Source: Ophioceras dolichostomum
Taxonomy: Eukaryota; Ascomycota; Sordariomycetes; Magnaporthales; Ophioceraceae
Assembly: GCA_003049485.1 (NCBI GenBank)
Contig: PYST01000109.1
Coordinates: 42,950-106,949, forward strand
Direction: 5' to 3'
Length of the DNA: 64,000 nucleotides
Shown: piece after piece, positions 45,401-58,265 of the stretch
Position numbering within the stretch: the first letter of the stretch is position 1
How the letters are laid out: every line of letters starts with the position of its first letter
The notes under the pieces: generated by a model
Databases searched by the model: none
Told to the model about the DNA's origin: nothing
What the model saw: the letters and a program-made list of their open reading frames with translations, nothing else
Made by a program: the position numbers and the translations under genes

Positions 45401-48400
45401 CTAGCCCCATGCCGCCTGGCTTCTCAACATCTAATTCGCAAATGCTTGCAAACGCATCTCCTTTGCTTCATTTTATTTACGGCTGTGCCACTGGTCCCAG
45501 CACCTGATAATGCTGTGTGTATGGTCTGCCTGCCCGTCTGACGCGCTTTGCTGCCATTGTTGACAGTTTTCTGTTCGGACCGCACCGTTCTTGTGGAGTA
45601 CGCACATGCCTATGTTCCTACTACGTAGGTCGGCATGGAGAAGCATCTCGCGTCTATTGATGGTCGAGATATCCAATATCCAACATCCAACCAACAGACT
45701 GCCGAGCTAGCCTACGGAGCTTCATGGTGCCGACGCCACAATCATAAGCGACCCAGTCTCCTTGCTGAGAGGCTGACCTGCAGAGGAAAGGAGATGGAGA
45801 GGGTTGGGCACCGCATGGCCAAGTACGCACGTATGTAAACGGCTCCGGCGTCAATCTACGGTGGCCCCCAGTGTCGCGCTAGCTAATTGGCGGCATGCGG
45901 CGGGTGGCGGCAGGCGGGATCTGATTATCTGTTCAGGTAGAGGTACTCCGAAGTCGAGAGCGAGGAGGGACAGTTGAAGGAGCATTAACCGTCAAGCAAC
46001 AAAAATCCTCATGGCTTCCCCCCTCCGAGCCGACGTATCGTGGTTGTCTTTCGCCTCTCGGGAAGGAATCACGAAACAGAATGTTGCCCTGAGCGAATCC
46101 GCACGGCGAGGCAGGCCAGGGCATGGCGAGCTGTGCCAGTTGATCGGGATTGATTATGGTTGTTGATCAGGCAGGAGTCGCCCGACCACGTGGTGGAGCT
46201 TTGGCGCGCGTCGCCGTGACCAATCAACTGATCGGCATCGATGAGTGTGAGTGTGCTAATAAGTGGCATCTACCTACTGTGGTACCTACTGTATGAAGTT
46301 GGAGGTCGGCAGGTGGTAGGCACCTCAGGCAGGGCGGTCCAAGGCGAAGCTCTTGGCTGGCAGCGGCGGCGGCGAGATCGCAACATTCTGTGGTAGAAAG
46401 GAGACGCCGGAGTGGGATATGGGAAAACGAGACGGTGTGGTGCTTGCTTGCATGGATGGAAGGGTGGTGGTGTATTCCGTATCCTGCAGCTCCCCAATAC
46501 GTCCATCCCATTATCACCACCCTCTCACATCTTAACCACTACCACCCCGGCAAGCCGTATGCAACAACGCAAAAAGAGGCGGATCCTTCCCCAGGCAGCG
46601 AGATTCTTGCGACCGGCTGGCAGTCCGCAAGCGAGAGCTCAGCAGTGATACAGCCATGGGAACGGGACCGCTTTGGGGGCTGCTGACCCACATCCCTGCC
46701 CCTGCTATCAAATCTTCCCAAACAAGGGAATGATGATGGCATATTTTGGCGTCAAAGTCAAATTTTTATGGTGGTTTTCCGGGCAATGCTGGAGAAATCG
46801 CGGCAATGGTGATCATCATCCCCCTGGCAGGCGAGGAAACGGACCTGGGATACACCTGGAACTCTCTCGTGGGGCGTGCTCAAGAAAGACTGGAGGGGAG
46901 AAAAGCGAAGGTGCTAGCCCCACATCAATGGAGAGCTCGCTCCATGGACACCCCCCGCAGGTTCAGAAAAGCACTACACAAGTACCCTGTGCCCATCCTC
47001 GATGTACCGCGGGGCCGTTGGCCAGGTCCCTGGGGAAGTACCGGTTGTTTCTCAGGAGCGAGTCCAGGGGACTGGCCCATCACATCACCAGTTCAATCTT
47101 CACGCCCTCTCTCACCGTCGTCAAACCCCCTCTACTCTCCCCATCACACTGTTTCTTTCCCCCTCTCTCTCACACACACACGCCACTTCGCCTCTCCAGG
47201 CAGCTCTTTGGGGTTCAGTTCCCTGGGCGCTGCTGGGCGTTGCCGGAAACTCCATCCAGTGCATCGCTCTGTTACTGTCCCAGCAACAGAGTTCCTCCTA
47301 ATCGGTTGACAGGGAAAAAAAGGAAGGACGAGAGAGAGCAAAAATCGCCAGACGCCACCTAAGCAGACTTTGTGCAGAATCTCAGACCCAATGTAGCATG
47401 ACGTTTCCGCCACTGCCGGCTTTCACGGCACATCATGAGTCGTTCACAAATCAATCAGAAGCCGACCAACCGCCGTGCCCGGTGGAAGATGGCAGCAGGT
47501 TTATGTCATGGTGATATGATGCCGTGCGGGCGGAGAAGAAACGGATATTAGCGGACTACCCGGAGTTGGAAGTCTGGTGCTTGTCCTTGTTTCTTCCAGA
47601 AGGAAAAGACGGAGAAGAAGCAGGCGACCGCTTTGTAATCGTTTATTCGCGATGAGCAAGAACACAAAACGGCAGAAAATTCATCAGACCACAAGATCAA
47701 GAGTAGCATTTTCTCGTTCAGGCAGGTTCAGGCAGGAGCCCAGGGAGCCCAGGAATAAGAACGCCCGAATTATTCTCGCCCTTGTTCTCCTCAACCGCAT
47801 CGCCTTCTCTCGCTTGGCCAGGTACCAATTGGTTACCGAGTCGAGTGCATGCAGCAGCGGAGGGCAACTCGTGGAGACGGCCAAATACCTCGTCGGTCGG
47901 AGTCACTTGCACGATATCTGCACATCTTCTACAATCCGTTCAAGTTCCCAGATTCAAACTTCCGTACTTCCGTGGCTAGCAATCAAAGTGCCTAGGCTTT
48001 CTTGGCTCTCTAGGCGCTGGGAAAAAATAGAGACCCTTCCCTGCCAGCTTAAGGGTGCTGCTGGGGATGCGGTGTAAGTTGAGTTGTCGTACAGGGCGCA
48101 ATTTCCTATTTGGGAAACTTTTGGCAGCGCTGGACGCGGCCGCACCGCCGTGTGTCATTCCGCTTCCTCTTGGCCTACAGGTAGGTGCTTCTGCTTGCTT
48201 CTGCTTGCTTCCCACTAGGGCTCATCCTCAACGATCGCGTTCTTCGCCATCTAAGGTGACTAATAATTTAGCGGTTTCGTCCTGGCCCTGCCACTTCCAT
48301 TCATGCAGAGAGGTTAGTGAGACTGAGCTGGAGATGCTAAGGCTTCTCTCTCCCATCGCGCTAGTTAGCCGCGCCTAGTCGAATGTCGAGGTAAGCCGCT

Positions 48401-51400
48401 AAAATTGTCGAGTTGGGCGGCGATCAAGGGGAGAGAAGAAAGTAGGGATCTCTTCGGTATGAAAGCGAGGAGGATGAAAAAATTAGCCCACCACATATGT
48501 GATCGCATGATGCTCCCTTGCGCTCATATTGCTGCTGTTTGAACACCGCAGATCCAGGAGTTGATCATCAGTGGCTCACCTCTGGCATCTAATCTCCCCT
48601 CTAACTTCATCTAGGCTTCTGCCTTCTTGTCAGCCCTTCCCCATCCCCATCCCCATCCTCTCCCCTCGTGTTCGTCTCTCCAACAAAGCCAGGATTTCCA
48701 CGGTAGGGGAATCACTGCGGCCTTCCTTCTCCTCCCCCTCTCGTCTCAGGAGGGGCAGAAAGAAGGCTGGATCTATCCGAAGCAAGTCGCAGTCCGTAGA
48801 CACAGCCTCCGCCGTAAAAAGGGGAGGGAGAAAGAGGGAGACAGAACGAGCATCACCCACCACGGTCAGCGTGTGAATACCTGACAGACCCTTACCTCTG
48901 ACCATGTTCGTAGCTTCGGCCCCTTTGATTGGACCTTTGATCGACCGGCCAATGATTCCAACGCGACCACCTCCTTTACAAAATGCGGCACGGGATGCGG
49001 TGCGGTGCGGGGTGGAACTCCTGGGACGAAAAAGTTGACGGAGGGGATGGAGGGTGGTCTCGGTATTAGCACGGTGGCTATACTGTGGCATCACCCCTGA
49101 AAAGCTGGCTGTGAGCGGTACAGGGGGGCCGAACAACTGTGCTGATCGATGCTGCGTTGATGCAGATCATGGGCCTGCAAAAACGCCAGAGGTCATTCAT
49201 CCCAACATCCAACATTCAATATCTAACGAAGAAGCTGGAACAATGTCATGGTGATAATATAAGGTACGAAGGAAGGGTTGCCATATCTCACGCACCTCCC
49301 CTCCGCGCTTCACGCTACTCAGACGATAGAACGCGACGGACACTCGGAAATTTGTCATTATCGCATCAGTTCTCATACAATGCGGGCGAATAGGCAGCCT
49401 CGAAAAGCATTCATGATAGTGCCACCGAGTGTCTGGCATCTGTAGGGCGAAGGCACAGACAAAATGGGTGCCGCCCGATGCCCCAGCCCAGCTCGCACTT
49501 TTGCATTTTGATGGCTTTCGAATGTTTCAACGTTACAACCTCTCTCAATACCCAGGTACCTACCTACTTGCCGTGGGGCTTGAACTGTCGAAGGCCGGGG
49601 ACGGCCAGCCAGCATCAGAAAGCGAAAGCCAACCAACGAGCAACCAGAAACAAAGACAAGCAACATGCAACCGATGCCGGCCGAAGGCACCAGCTCTCGA
49701 AACCTCCTATCAACTGCCTCCGCTCGCCAATCTTCGTTCTATCCCACATGGTCTCCCACACGGGCCAGGCGGGGAGGGATCCTGACCCTGCCAATAAAGG
49801 ATGCCGCCGCACGCTGTGCCGTGGCCGTGGCTTGCATTGCGCGAGATCACGGACGGACACCCTAGGTCCAACTAGGTCCAATGAAGTCAAATTCGACCAC
49901 CCCAGCCGCGGCCCGGTCAGTGCAAAGACCGTATATCATAAGTATTGGCTATATTTCTGGAGGAGATGCCACCAGCGAATGGCGGGAGGGAGGGGGGCAA
50001 ATCTAGGTAGCTGGGTGGCTTTTGATGGCCACCAAGCCTTTTGGGGATTGCATCCAAAGACACGCGCTACGGCCGGCTGTGGAATGTTTCACAAAACGAA
50101 CGACCGAACAAGGCAGCTAACGAGACAAGTAATAAGTGGCAGCGATGGGGCGAGAGGAAGCAAAGGGAGGCGACCTGGGACCAGATAGGTAAGGTAGCTA
50201 CTACGTAGATGATGCTATAGCATGGAGTGCATGGCTTGCTGTGCATCTGCTGTGCCTGAGTGGCTGGCCTCCCCCAAGGTGAGAGGAGGGGTAAGGTGTA
50301 CGTACACCTGGGGCACAAGCAAGATCACTAGCACCGGCAGGGTCGCCTGCCGCGGCCCTTCCCATCCACAGGAAGGTACCGGTTATAGACAAAGAGCAAA
50401 AAAGGAAACGAACTAAAAGAACTAAAAGGAGAATAAAGCATCGGCATGTCATCCGGCGAGTTGGGAGACGGAAAAGACCGCTGACCACCAGCATCAAGGG
50501 ATCGCTGCGACGAAGTATGGATGAAGTTAGAAGCTATCTGCGCATACCACACCACAAGGCGTGTTAGTCCGTCCGCCTCACATCCTCCCATCTCCTGCCA
50601 GGTTTTATTTCAAACCTCATCTCGAGTCAAGCCGGGATAAGATTTGACTTTGGCTCTCCCGGAGCGATCGACGGCGATAAAAATACATATGCCATGAAAG
50701 CCACAAAACTGAAAGATTTGAGTAATGGTGAGGATTACCTTATCAGCCGGGATATGAATATCCCAAGATCTGCAACTTATGTCGAGCGCCGCCCCGCTGG
50801 ACGGGCGGTCAGGTCTGGGTCAGATGCCGAACACAGTGCGGTCCTAGCGGAAGTTCGGAGTTTCATGTGATGGCTCGCGCCGTCGTGCAGGCGGGCATGC
50901 AAACTTGGAACGAACACAAAGCATCAAGTCAGCAAGGCACATCTAATGTTAGGCCGAAAACACGAGGCCGGCGGCCGGGTTTACTGAACATCATCACCGC
51001 CCTGCCTACCAACACTCGGGGCGGCGGAACTGAGGAGTGACTGACTGATGATTTGACGCGCAAGCCCATCAGCCATCATCAGACGTATTTTTTTCCCCCC
51101 TTCCTCTTCCATTGTGACATGTCAAACCGGTCACCGGACATTGCATGGGCACAAGGCAAGACGAAGCCGTGAAACAATGGAATACCTACCTAGGTCTGAC
51201 AAAGTCCTACCTGTACATATGGAAGTTCTACCAGGAAGTCTAGGCGGAGAGAAGCCATACAGAAAGGTAACGTTTACCGTAGAACGGACTGGAAACACGA
51301 CGGTTGACGTCACAGAAGTGGAAGCAACCGCTATGCGCAACGGGAACATAGCGGGTTCCTGGAAACATCTCAGCCCAGCCCGGGAGCCCCGTCAGTCTTG

Positions 51401-53218
51401 TCAAAAGGTCAGGCAGCCGGCAGTCATACAGTTCGAGTTTGCTGATCAATATGGAGTCGAGTTTAGCAACAAGGCTACTGCAGACGAATGCCGCGGATGT
51501 TAGCGCATTCCACAATGCCTGGGGTTAGTTGTAGTTGGGCCTGGCCTTGAAAAGTGGCTGGTTTTGCCGGACGTTGGGATTGAAAATTCTAGCGTCTGGA
51601 AGGTCCTCCGTGGGTTTGGCACCTTAGCGGCGCAAGGTGGCCAGCGAGCGGGGACCAGAATCACCAGACGTGCTGCACTAAGTTAAGCTTCAGGTCGTGA
51701 CTCCCCCCGAGAATCCACCGCCCAGCGCAACCCGCCCCAAATTTTCCTGTTCTTGAAGGTCAAGATCCTTCTCGTAGACGGATGCTCTCCAGTTATTTCC
51801 CCCGAAATGCGGAGGATTGGCATCGGGGCCAACTTGTCCGGTTCATCAACTTGTAGGTGTAAGTAAGCTGAGTATGGAAGCAAGAAAAAAGATCCCAAAA
51901 TGAGCGAAAACACAGCACGGGGGGAAGGCAAGAAGCAGAAAAACCGGTGAATTGGGAAAACAAATTCAGAGCGAGAAACCAAAAGAATGGACAACAAGCT
52001 CACCAATAGAAGAAAACTCGATGGTCTTGCTCGCACGTCCAGAGCAACGCACGCCCGTTCTCTTTCGCTTTCTCCTTCCTGTTCCTTTTCGTCTTTCTCA
52101 CCCCTCATTGTCAATAGAACATACCACGAACCCCCTCCCACCCCCTCCCCGGTGGTCGGCCATGCCATGTGCCATTGCCTCTCTGGTCCGTGTCTTCGAT
52201 GAAGTCGAGCCCACATACTCACCCGTCTCAAGTACACGCCCACACACACATAGTGCAGATCTACATCCCACTTGCCCGACAGGGATCTTTATTCTCACGA
52301 GGAGAGGCGGGTCACGGCCGCCCACCTGGGTCGGGTTCGTAAGGTACATTGTGCGGTACTCAAGGAGGTACTTGCTGGTACCTGGGCTCTCCTCATCCCT
52401 GCCTTCCCCTCTCTTCATGAGCTGTGGAAGCCACACCCCCCCTCCCACTACCACTACCCCCGTCTCTGTCTCTCTCTGTGTGTGTGTGTGTATCCACCAA
52501 AGCCTGGCAGCCAAGGTATGTCTGCTGCAGGTCGACATCGTGCTCATGGCGGTTTGGCTCGTTCATGTCGAAAATAAACTACCCTGGGCAGACAAAAAGA
52601 AAAAGCTCCCTTGTCGACATGATACCGATAGACACATTCCACTGCCGCACCCATCTGCCTCTTCCCCCCTCCATATCCACACGCCTACCTACACCTCTAT
52701 ACCTACCAACCTGCCTTAGGTTAGCCAGCTATGTTGCAGTGTGGGCGGCGTCGTGCCTCGCCATCTTGTCTCTGGCACTGTTCTCCGCTCTCTGGCAACC
52801 CATACCATGACTCCGGTGCTAGCAGCAGTATACATCTTCGGCTGCATTGCCGTCCGTCTGGGTCAGATTCTTTTTTATAAAGTTGCCTCCCCCCAGTCCT
52901 CATCACCCCTCTCTTCTCGCCTCCTCCCGGATCTTTGCTTTTCTACCCCAAAGAACTTTCATATCAACATCGTCATCATCATCGTCGTCGTCGTCCTCGC
53001 AAGACAGCAAGATCTGTTCGCGAACCACAACATCGATACTGCTCTACTCTATCTTTTCGGTCATCACCACCTTGATACCGCAGGGCATCTGAGACAAGAC
53101 CAGGCGTAACGTCGCCGGCTTTGTTTGCTGCTTGCAACTCCCTCTCTCTAGAAGCTAGAGCCTCGCCCCGTGGTCCTCGCCTCCCTCTCCTCCTTCGTGC
53201 AACATCCATCTAGCCAAA
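39424..53218. other. 13.8-kb stretch without recognisable genes
   Basis: I see no domain, no intron-exon structure with matching frames and no transposon signature over this whole stretch. Frames up to ~250 codons exist but are low complexity (Pro/Ser/His or Arg-rich) and are mirrored on the other strand. Several TACCTAGGTA-type palindromes occur (about 39470, 40299, 41637, 42781, 49553, 51184), together with short GA-rich runs (41690-41702, 42384-42397), a T run at 44684-44702 and GGAT repeats at 40555-40580. It is not visibly AT-rich, so not classical RIP DNA. It may be extended regulatory DNA or non-coding RNA loci upstream of the bZIP gene. Confidence 0.5.
52876..52881 (+). promoter_or_regulatory. 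TATA box of the bZIP gene
   Basis: TATAAA within TTTTTTATAAAG lies 338 bp before the bZIP ATG and is followed by pyrimidine-rich leader sequence. The position suits a leader of about 300 nt. Confidence 0.45.
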
Positions 53219-54527
53219 ATGGAAACCATCAGCCCTCTTCTCGATCTGCCCTCACCGTCCAGCTCGTACCAGTACATGTACGGCGACTCGGACCAATATC
53301 TGGACACTCACACCTCAGATTCGCAGAGCCCGATCAACTCGCATGTAAGTGCCCACGGTGCGCCAGAGGGAGATGGCTGCGGCCTCTCCTCGTCCGCCTC
53401 ACGGCGAAACCTACCAGTCGGTCGCTAACATATGCGCTCTTTTGTCCTCGTGCGTCTAGTACGACATGCCATACGTCCAAGATTTCGGCGTCGGCGAGGT
53501 CTACCCGAGCCCAGAGCGAGAGCCGGACTCGCCGCACGATTCTTCGTCCCAACCCTCCACCACCACCAAGACGCCCGCCAAGAGGAAACGGGAGAACCGC
53601 TACAAGAACGCTCCTCCCTCAGTCCTTTCCGTAAGTGATTTTTGTGGCTTGCGATATTTTCTTCCCCTGTCATAATTTGCATTCTCCTCTGTTGCCCCTC
53701 CTTCTTTGCCTGCCCTCCCTTTCTTCTTTTTCCCACCGTGCACGCTGGCTGCCAGCCCAAGAAAAAAAATCCTCCGCCATTATTGGACGGCGGTGGGGCC
53801 CTGCAGAACCAAGAAGGATGGATGGACGAAGATGGAGGGTAGTGAGGGGTTCCGCCGAAGGGGGACGGACCATGGAAAACGCAAAAACACAGCAGCTGGG
53901 CGTTGAGCGGGAAGGAACAAGTGGAAGGAACAGACAAAAGCACCGCATCCACCCTCCACTATCCAGAAAATCAGAGCAAAACAAAGCAAGCCTCCTCCGG
54001 ATTTCGGAACCGAAGCTTGGCAAGAGGTGGCCAGCCATCATCACATCATCCATCCGCCTACCTCCCTTCAACCTAATACCCTTCCACCATAGTATACTGG
54101 TATTATGTGGCGGTAAAACTAACACAAGAGGATCGATCCACGTGATGAACCCATACAGCGCCGACGAGCACAAAACCGAGCTTCCCAGCGCGCGTACCGC
54201 GAGAGGAAGGACCAGCGGATAAAGGACCTCGAGCAGATGCTCAACGAGTCGAAGCAGCGCAACGACGTCCTCAGCCAGGCCTACACAAACCTGCACAGCG
54301 AGTACGTCAAGCTCAAGACCCAGCAGCTCGCGGACCACCCGGTGTCGTCGTCCTACGCCGCAGCCGCCGCTGAGCATCATCCACATCACCACATGGGTGC
54401 CGCCGCCGCCGCCGCATTCGACCCTGCTTCCGTCGCTGCTGCCATGGGGGGAGGTGGAGCTCCCTCAAGGGGGCTCGACTTGGACGTGTTTGGCTATCCT
54501 GACCTGACGGGGTATGCGCACATGTGA
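53219..54527 (+). CDS. bZIP transcription factor, Pap1/Yap (AP-1-like) type
   Basis: Three exons (53219-53344, 53460-53630, 54159-54527) encode 221 residues. Intron 1 (115 nt) has the branch site GCTAAC. Intron 2 is 528 nt, unusually long, and ends directly before the DNA-binding region. The basic region RRRAQNRASQRAYRERKDQR begins at R100 and carries the Pap1-type signature N-x-x-A-Q-x-x-F-R, here with Ser for Ala and Tyr for Phe (N105, S108, Q109, Y112, R113). The zipper has Leu at 123, 137, 144 and 151 with Ser at 130. Upstream is a Ser/Asp/Pro-rich segment and a KRKRENR basic patch; downstream is an Ala/His/Gly-rich tail ending in GYPDLTGYAHM. No Cys-rich redox domains of the Yap1 kind are present, so oxidative regulation by disulfide is unlikely. 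It probably binds DNA as a dimer in the nucleus; targets unknown. Confidence 0.92.
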
Positions 54528-57500
54528 ACACGCACACTGCACACAAGAAAACTTGTCTTCCCGTTTTCTTATCTTTTTCTTTCCTCCTTCTCTGACCCAA
54601 AGTGCCCATCATCGTCAGACATACACACATACGCACACGCACATACACACACCCCCCTCTCTCTTATCCTTTCATTGGGCTTGCACTTTTTTTTTTCTAA
54701 CTCCCAACGACAGTACAAACAACCCTGGGTTTGACTGCGATATTCTCGGGTTTTGTCGGCGTATGCGGCGTGTGCGGGGCATGATTCCCTTTTCGTTTTG
54801 TCTTTTTTGGAACAAACCTATCATCCCCGAAGAACCCAGAGAGCTCATGCAGCTACTGGTGGTTCGAGGGAACGTACACACAAGGATATTCTGGCTGGGC
54901 ATAGAGAAACGGAAGGGCACCTAGGCAGGGCTGGGCCGGAACGGCGAGGGATCTACGATATCTCTCATTTGCGTTTGGCTTTCCTCCTTTTTTTTCTTTT
55001 CCTTTTTTTTTCGGTCTTGACTCCCATCTCTTATTTTTCTTCACATTCTCTCTCAGTTTTCAAAACACCCCGCCATTTGGATCCCAGTCGCCGACAGTTT
55101 CGCCGCCCGCCACGACAATATGCAGGCTAGTAGCTGGTTGCAGAAGGGCCATCAAGCATGCAGACGCACCCTGCAGAGTAGCGCAGAATAGAGTTGAGCT
55201 CCTCCTCACAAGCTCGCTCCTTCAACATGGTACCTACTCCTCACACACCCGGCTTTAAGGTGTTGGTTGCATGCACCCCCACATTTTTTTATTCTTGCCT
55301 TTGGGTCCCGTCATCATCCCAAGCATACACATCATTCCTCCACCAAGCAACCAAGTCAAAGGGTTCCCGTCCGGACCAAACCCCGACTGGCCAACCAGAC
55401 GGCTCAAGTCTCCGAATAACCGACAACAAGCGACAAGAGGCCGGGGCGACTCTGGTGGGCGGCGGCGCAACGCCAAACCCAATCTGCAACCCGCACAAAC
55501 AGAGGAGGGCTCACGCGGGGCCAGCCCCCGCCCGACTCTGCAGCCTTCTACACTTCCATACTATGTACTACCACTACAACTACTACTACAATCGGACTGG
55601 GAGGAGGAGCGATGGACATGCACAATCCTCCGTCATGCCAGTCTTCCTCCGGAGGAGCTACCTGGATAAGCTATACTAAGCTGTACTTAGCTTGGCTGGT
55701 CCCATCCGTGTCGTCTCCGGTTTGCGTGGTCGGCAGAAGAGCCGCCCGGTTCGGGCAAGACTCCGCCGAGACAACACTGACAACAGCATCAATCAACTCT
55801 CACGCAAGCCAAGCGAGCGATCTTCTTTCTCAGCTTGATAGCCGCGGCTTTTTGGACGGGGACGACAACTGGAACGGGGCAACGGAATGGACTTGTCACT
55901 GAACTCACTCACTCCCCTTCCTGGTTGATGAAAAGGGATGGCTCAAAGATAACCTACCCGAGGTACCCACTACCCACCACCTTAGTACCTACATATACGA
56001 CACCTACATACCAAGAGTTCTCAGGAACAAACTTGTACCTACCTACCTACATAGAGAAACATACCGGTCGATAGGGGTCGGAGCACGACGAAGGACGGGA
56101 GAAGAGAGTTTAATGTAATTCCTGCACAGTGTCTGAACTAGTAACGCTATACCATTACGATTGCTTGAGTGCTATTTGACCAACTCCGTGCTCCTTGGGG
56201 AGAAAGGTATTTGGGAACTATATGGGACGGACTAAGATCGAATGAAAACTAGTGAATGAATTGGTCTTCTTTCCGCAAATCTAGTAGCACTACAAGTGCC
56301 CGCCGTTCACTTTGACGAGAGAGGCGGAGAGAGGCGGAGAAAGAGACTCACCACCAAGACCCGAACAACAAGGGGGCAGTAAAGCAACGGAATGAAGAAG
56401 AAGAACAGGGCCATATCATGATAGTACACACACCCACCACCCGGAACCGTCACTCCTGCTTGCCTTATGATGCATGCGCACGGCACAAATAGGTACACAA
56501 GCCCACAGGTCACGCGAAAAGCCTCTTCCCCTCCCTCTAGCTTCGGGCGTCCGTCCCTAATGAGCGCATACAAGCAGGTTTTTTCCCTCTGTCTTTTGTT
56601 GGGCTCGCTGGACCGGCTGGACTGGCTGGACTGGCTGATATGGTTGGGCTGATTGTATAACGGAACACATGCAGAAATGGTGGGCAGGTGGCGGACAAGC
56701 ACGCAGGCAGCGAATGAAATAGACCACCCCAATGTCTAGCTTGCTCTAGCTGACGCCCACTAGACTAGGTAGGTAGGTACAACTAGAAGCCACCAAAAAC
56801 GCTCAGCGGGTGAACGCAAAAGAAAAGTTGCTGTATGATGATAAAGCGGATTTGGTTGGTTTGCAATTGCAATGGTGGTGTAGGTGATGCCGGCAGAGGC
56901 GGGCGGAAATCGGCGAAAGAGCGAGGGGGGATGATAAGGGGTAGCGGGGGATGAATCTGTGTAAAGGCTGGCAGGTGGGCGTTCGTTGGAAGTTTTCTTT
57001 TTCCGTAAAGAGGTTTCATACAGTCATCACGAGGGACGTGGGCGGCGGGGTGGACGGGGCCGGCAGGGAAGTGAGAGAGGGAAGGCTGAAGAAGGACAGA
57101 CAGAAGAAACACGAGGGAGAATAAAAAGCTAGGTATCTTTCGACTTGAGGTGGGTGTGGTAGGCGGACTCCTGACTGGAACTAGGGCCTATCCCGTGCCC
57201 ACCCTCCATCACGACTTGCTTCCGTGTGTCACCATCCATCCACCCACCCACCCACAGCGGCCCTTCCCGTATCAAGGTCTCGGTAGCGAGGAATGGATGA
57301 ACTTAGATACAAAAGAGCTTGTGTGGTGGTGCTTCCACAGGGGTGGCGTCTACTGGCGCCTACTGCTGAGAATAAGGGTAAGGCAGGGAGGAGGGAAGAG
57401 ATGAAATGGATGTTAAGTCAAAAAGGCGTAGGGAAAGGCAGCGGCGGGAAGGCGGGCGGGATTACAAAGCAGGTGAGGTAATCCGTGGCTTGTAAGGCTA

Positions 57501-58214
57501 AGTTGAATTGCACACTCATACCACTCGCACAAGTACCCGCGGCGGCGGTAACGGCAAGCTTATTGGAGGAAGGGTGTTCGTGTAGGTGGCCTCTGCTAGG
57601 TAAGTGCCGTATTCCATGCGGGATGCTTTGTTGATCGACCGACAACACGAGGATGCTCTTAGCAAACGATGAATTTGTCAGGCGGAGTAGTCATGATGCT
57701 GTCGTCGACGTGGTGGCTAATGACAGATAGCTCGTACCGAGCAGAGTCGAGCCGAGCCAACACACGGATGATGATGGATGGACTACTTGAGACGGACAGA
57801 CAGACGAAGAGGGGGATGAGGCATGCATGCACGGATGATATGGATGGATGGCCTTGACTCGTCTTCAGTGTGTTTCGGAGCGAACACACAAACGCCCGTC
57901 GCTGAATACACACGCCCGTCAAGGGGCCGAAGGGAAAAGTGAAAAATGAGAAAGGAAATGGACCAGTCAGTCACGACGAAGGTTGTAGAGCGCGCAGGTA
58001 GTAAGTAGGTCGGCGACAGAAGGTCAGGGACAGTAGATCGGCGAGTGGGTTATAGTTATGAAATGTCTTGAGGTGCAAACGGGTAGTACCAACGCTCTGC
58101 ATCAGCGAGCGACATGAGCTGGTGTCCAACATAACTGCCTCTCAAGTGGTTAGAGCGAGCCTCAACATGAGCGAGCTCAACGTCTCGGCCGATTACGACG
58201 ACTTGTCCTGTCTT

Positions 58215-58265
58215 GCCTGCCTGCCTGCCTGCCTACCTGCCTACCTGCCTACCTGCCTACCTGCC
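58215..58265. repeat. CCTG/CCTA tetranucleotide repeat
   Basis: About twelve units: first four copies of TGCC-phase repeat, then alternating CCTA and CCTG, giving an 8-bp higher-order unit. Intergenic. Confidence 0.93.

Noticed and set aside
51952..52719. 255-codon + frame and other frames of 150-210 codons in the gene desert (40548, 42103, 42783, 46673)
   Set aside because: No family resemblance, skewed Pro/Ser/Thr or Arg composition, overlapping frames on both strands and no supporting splice structure.
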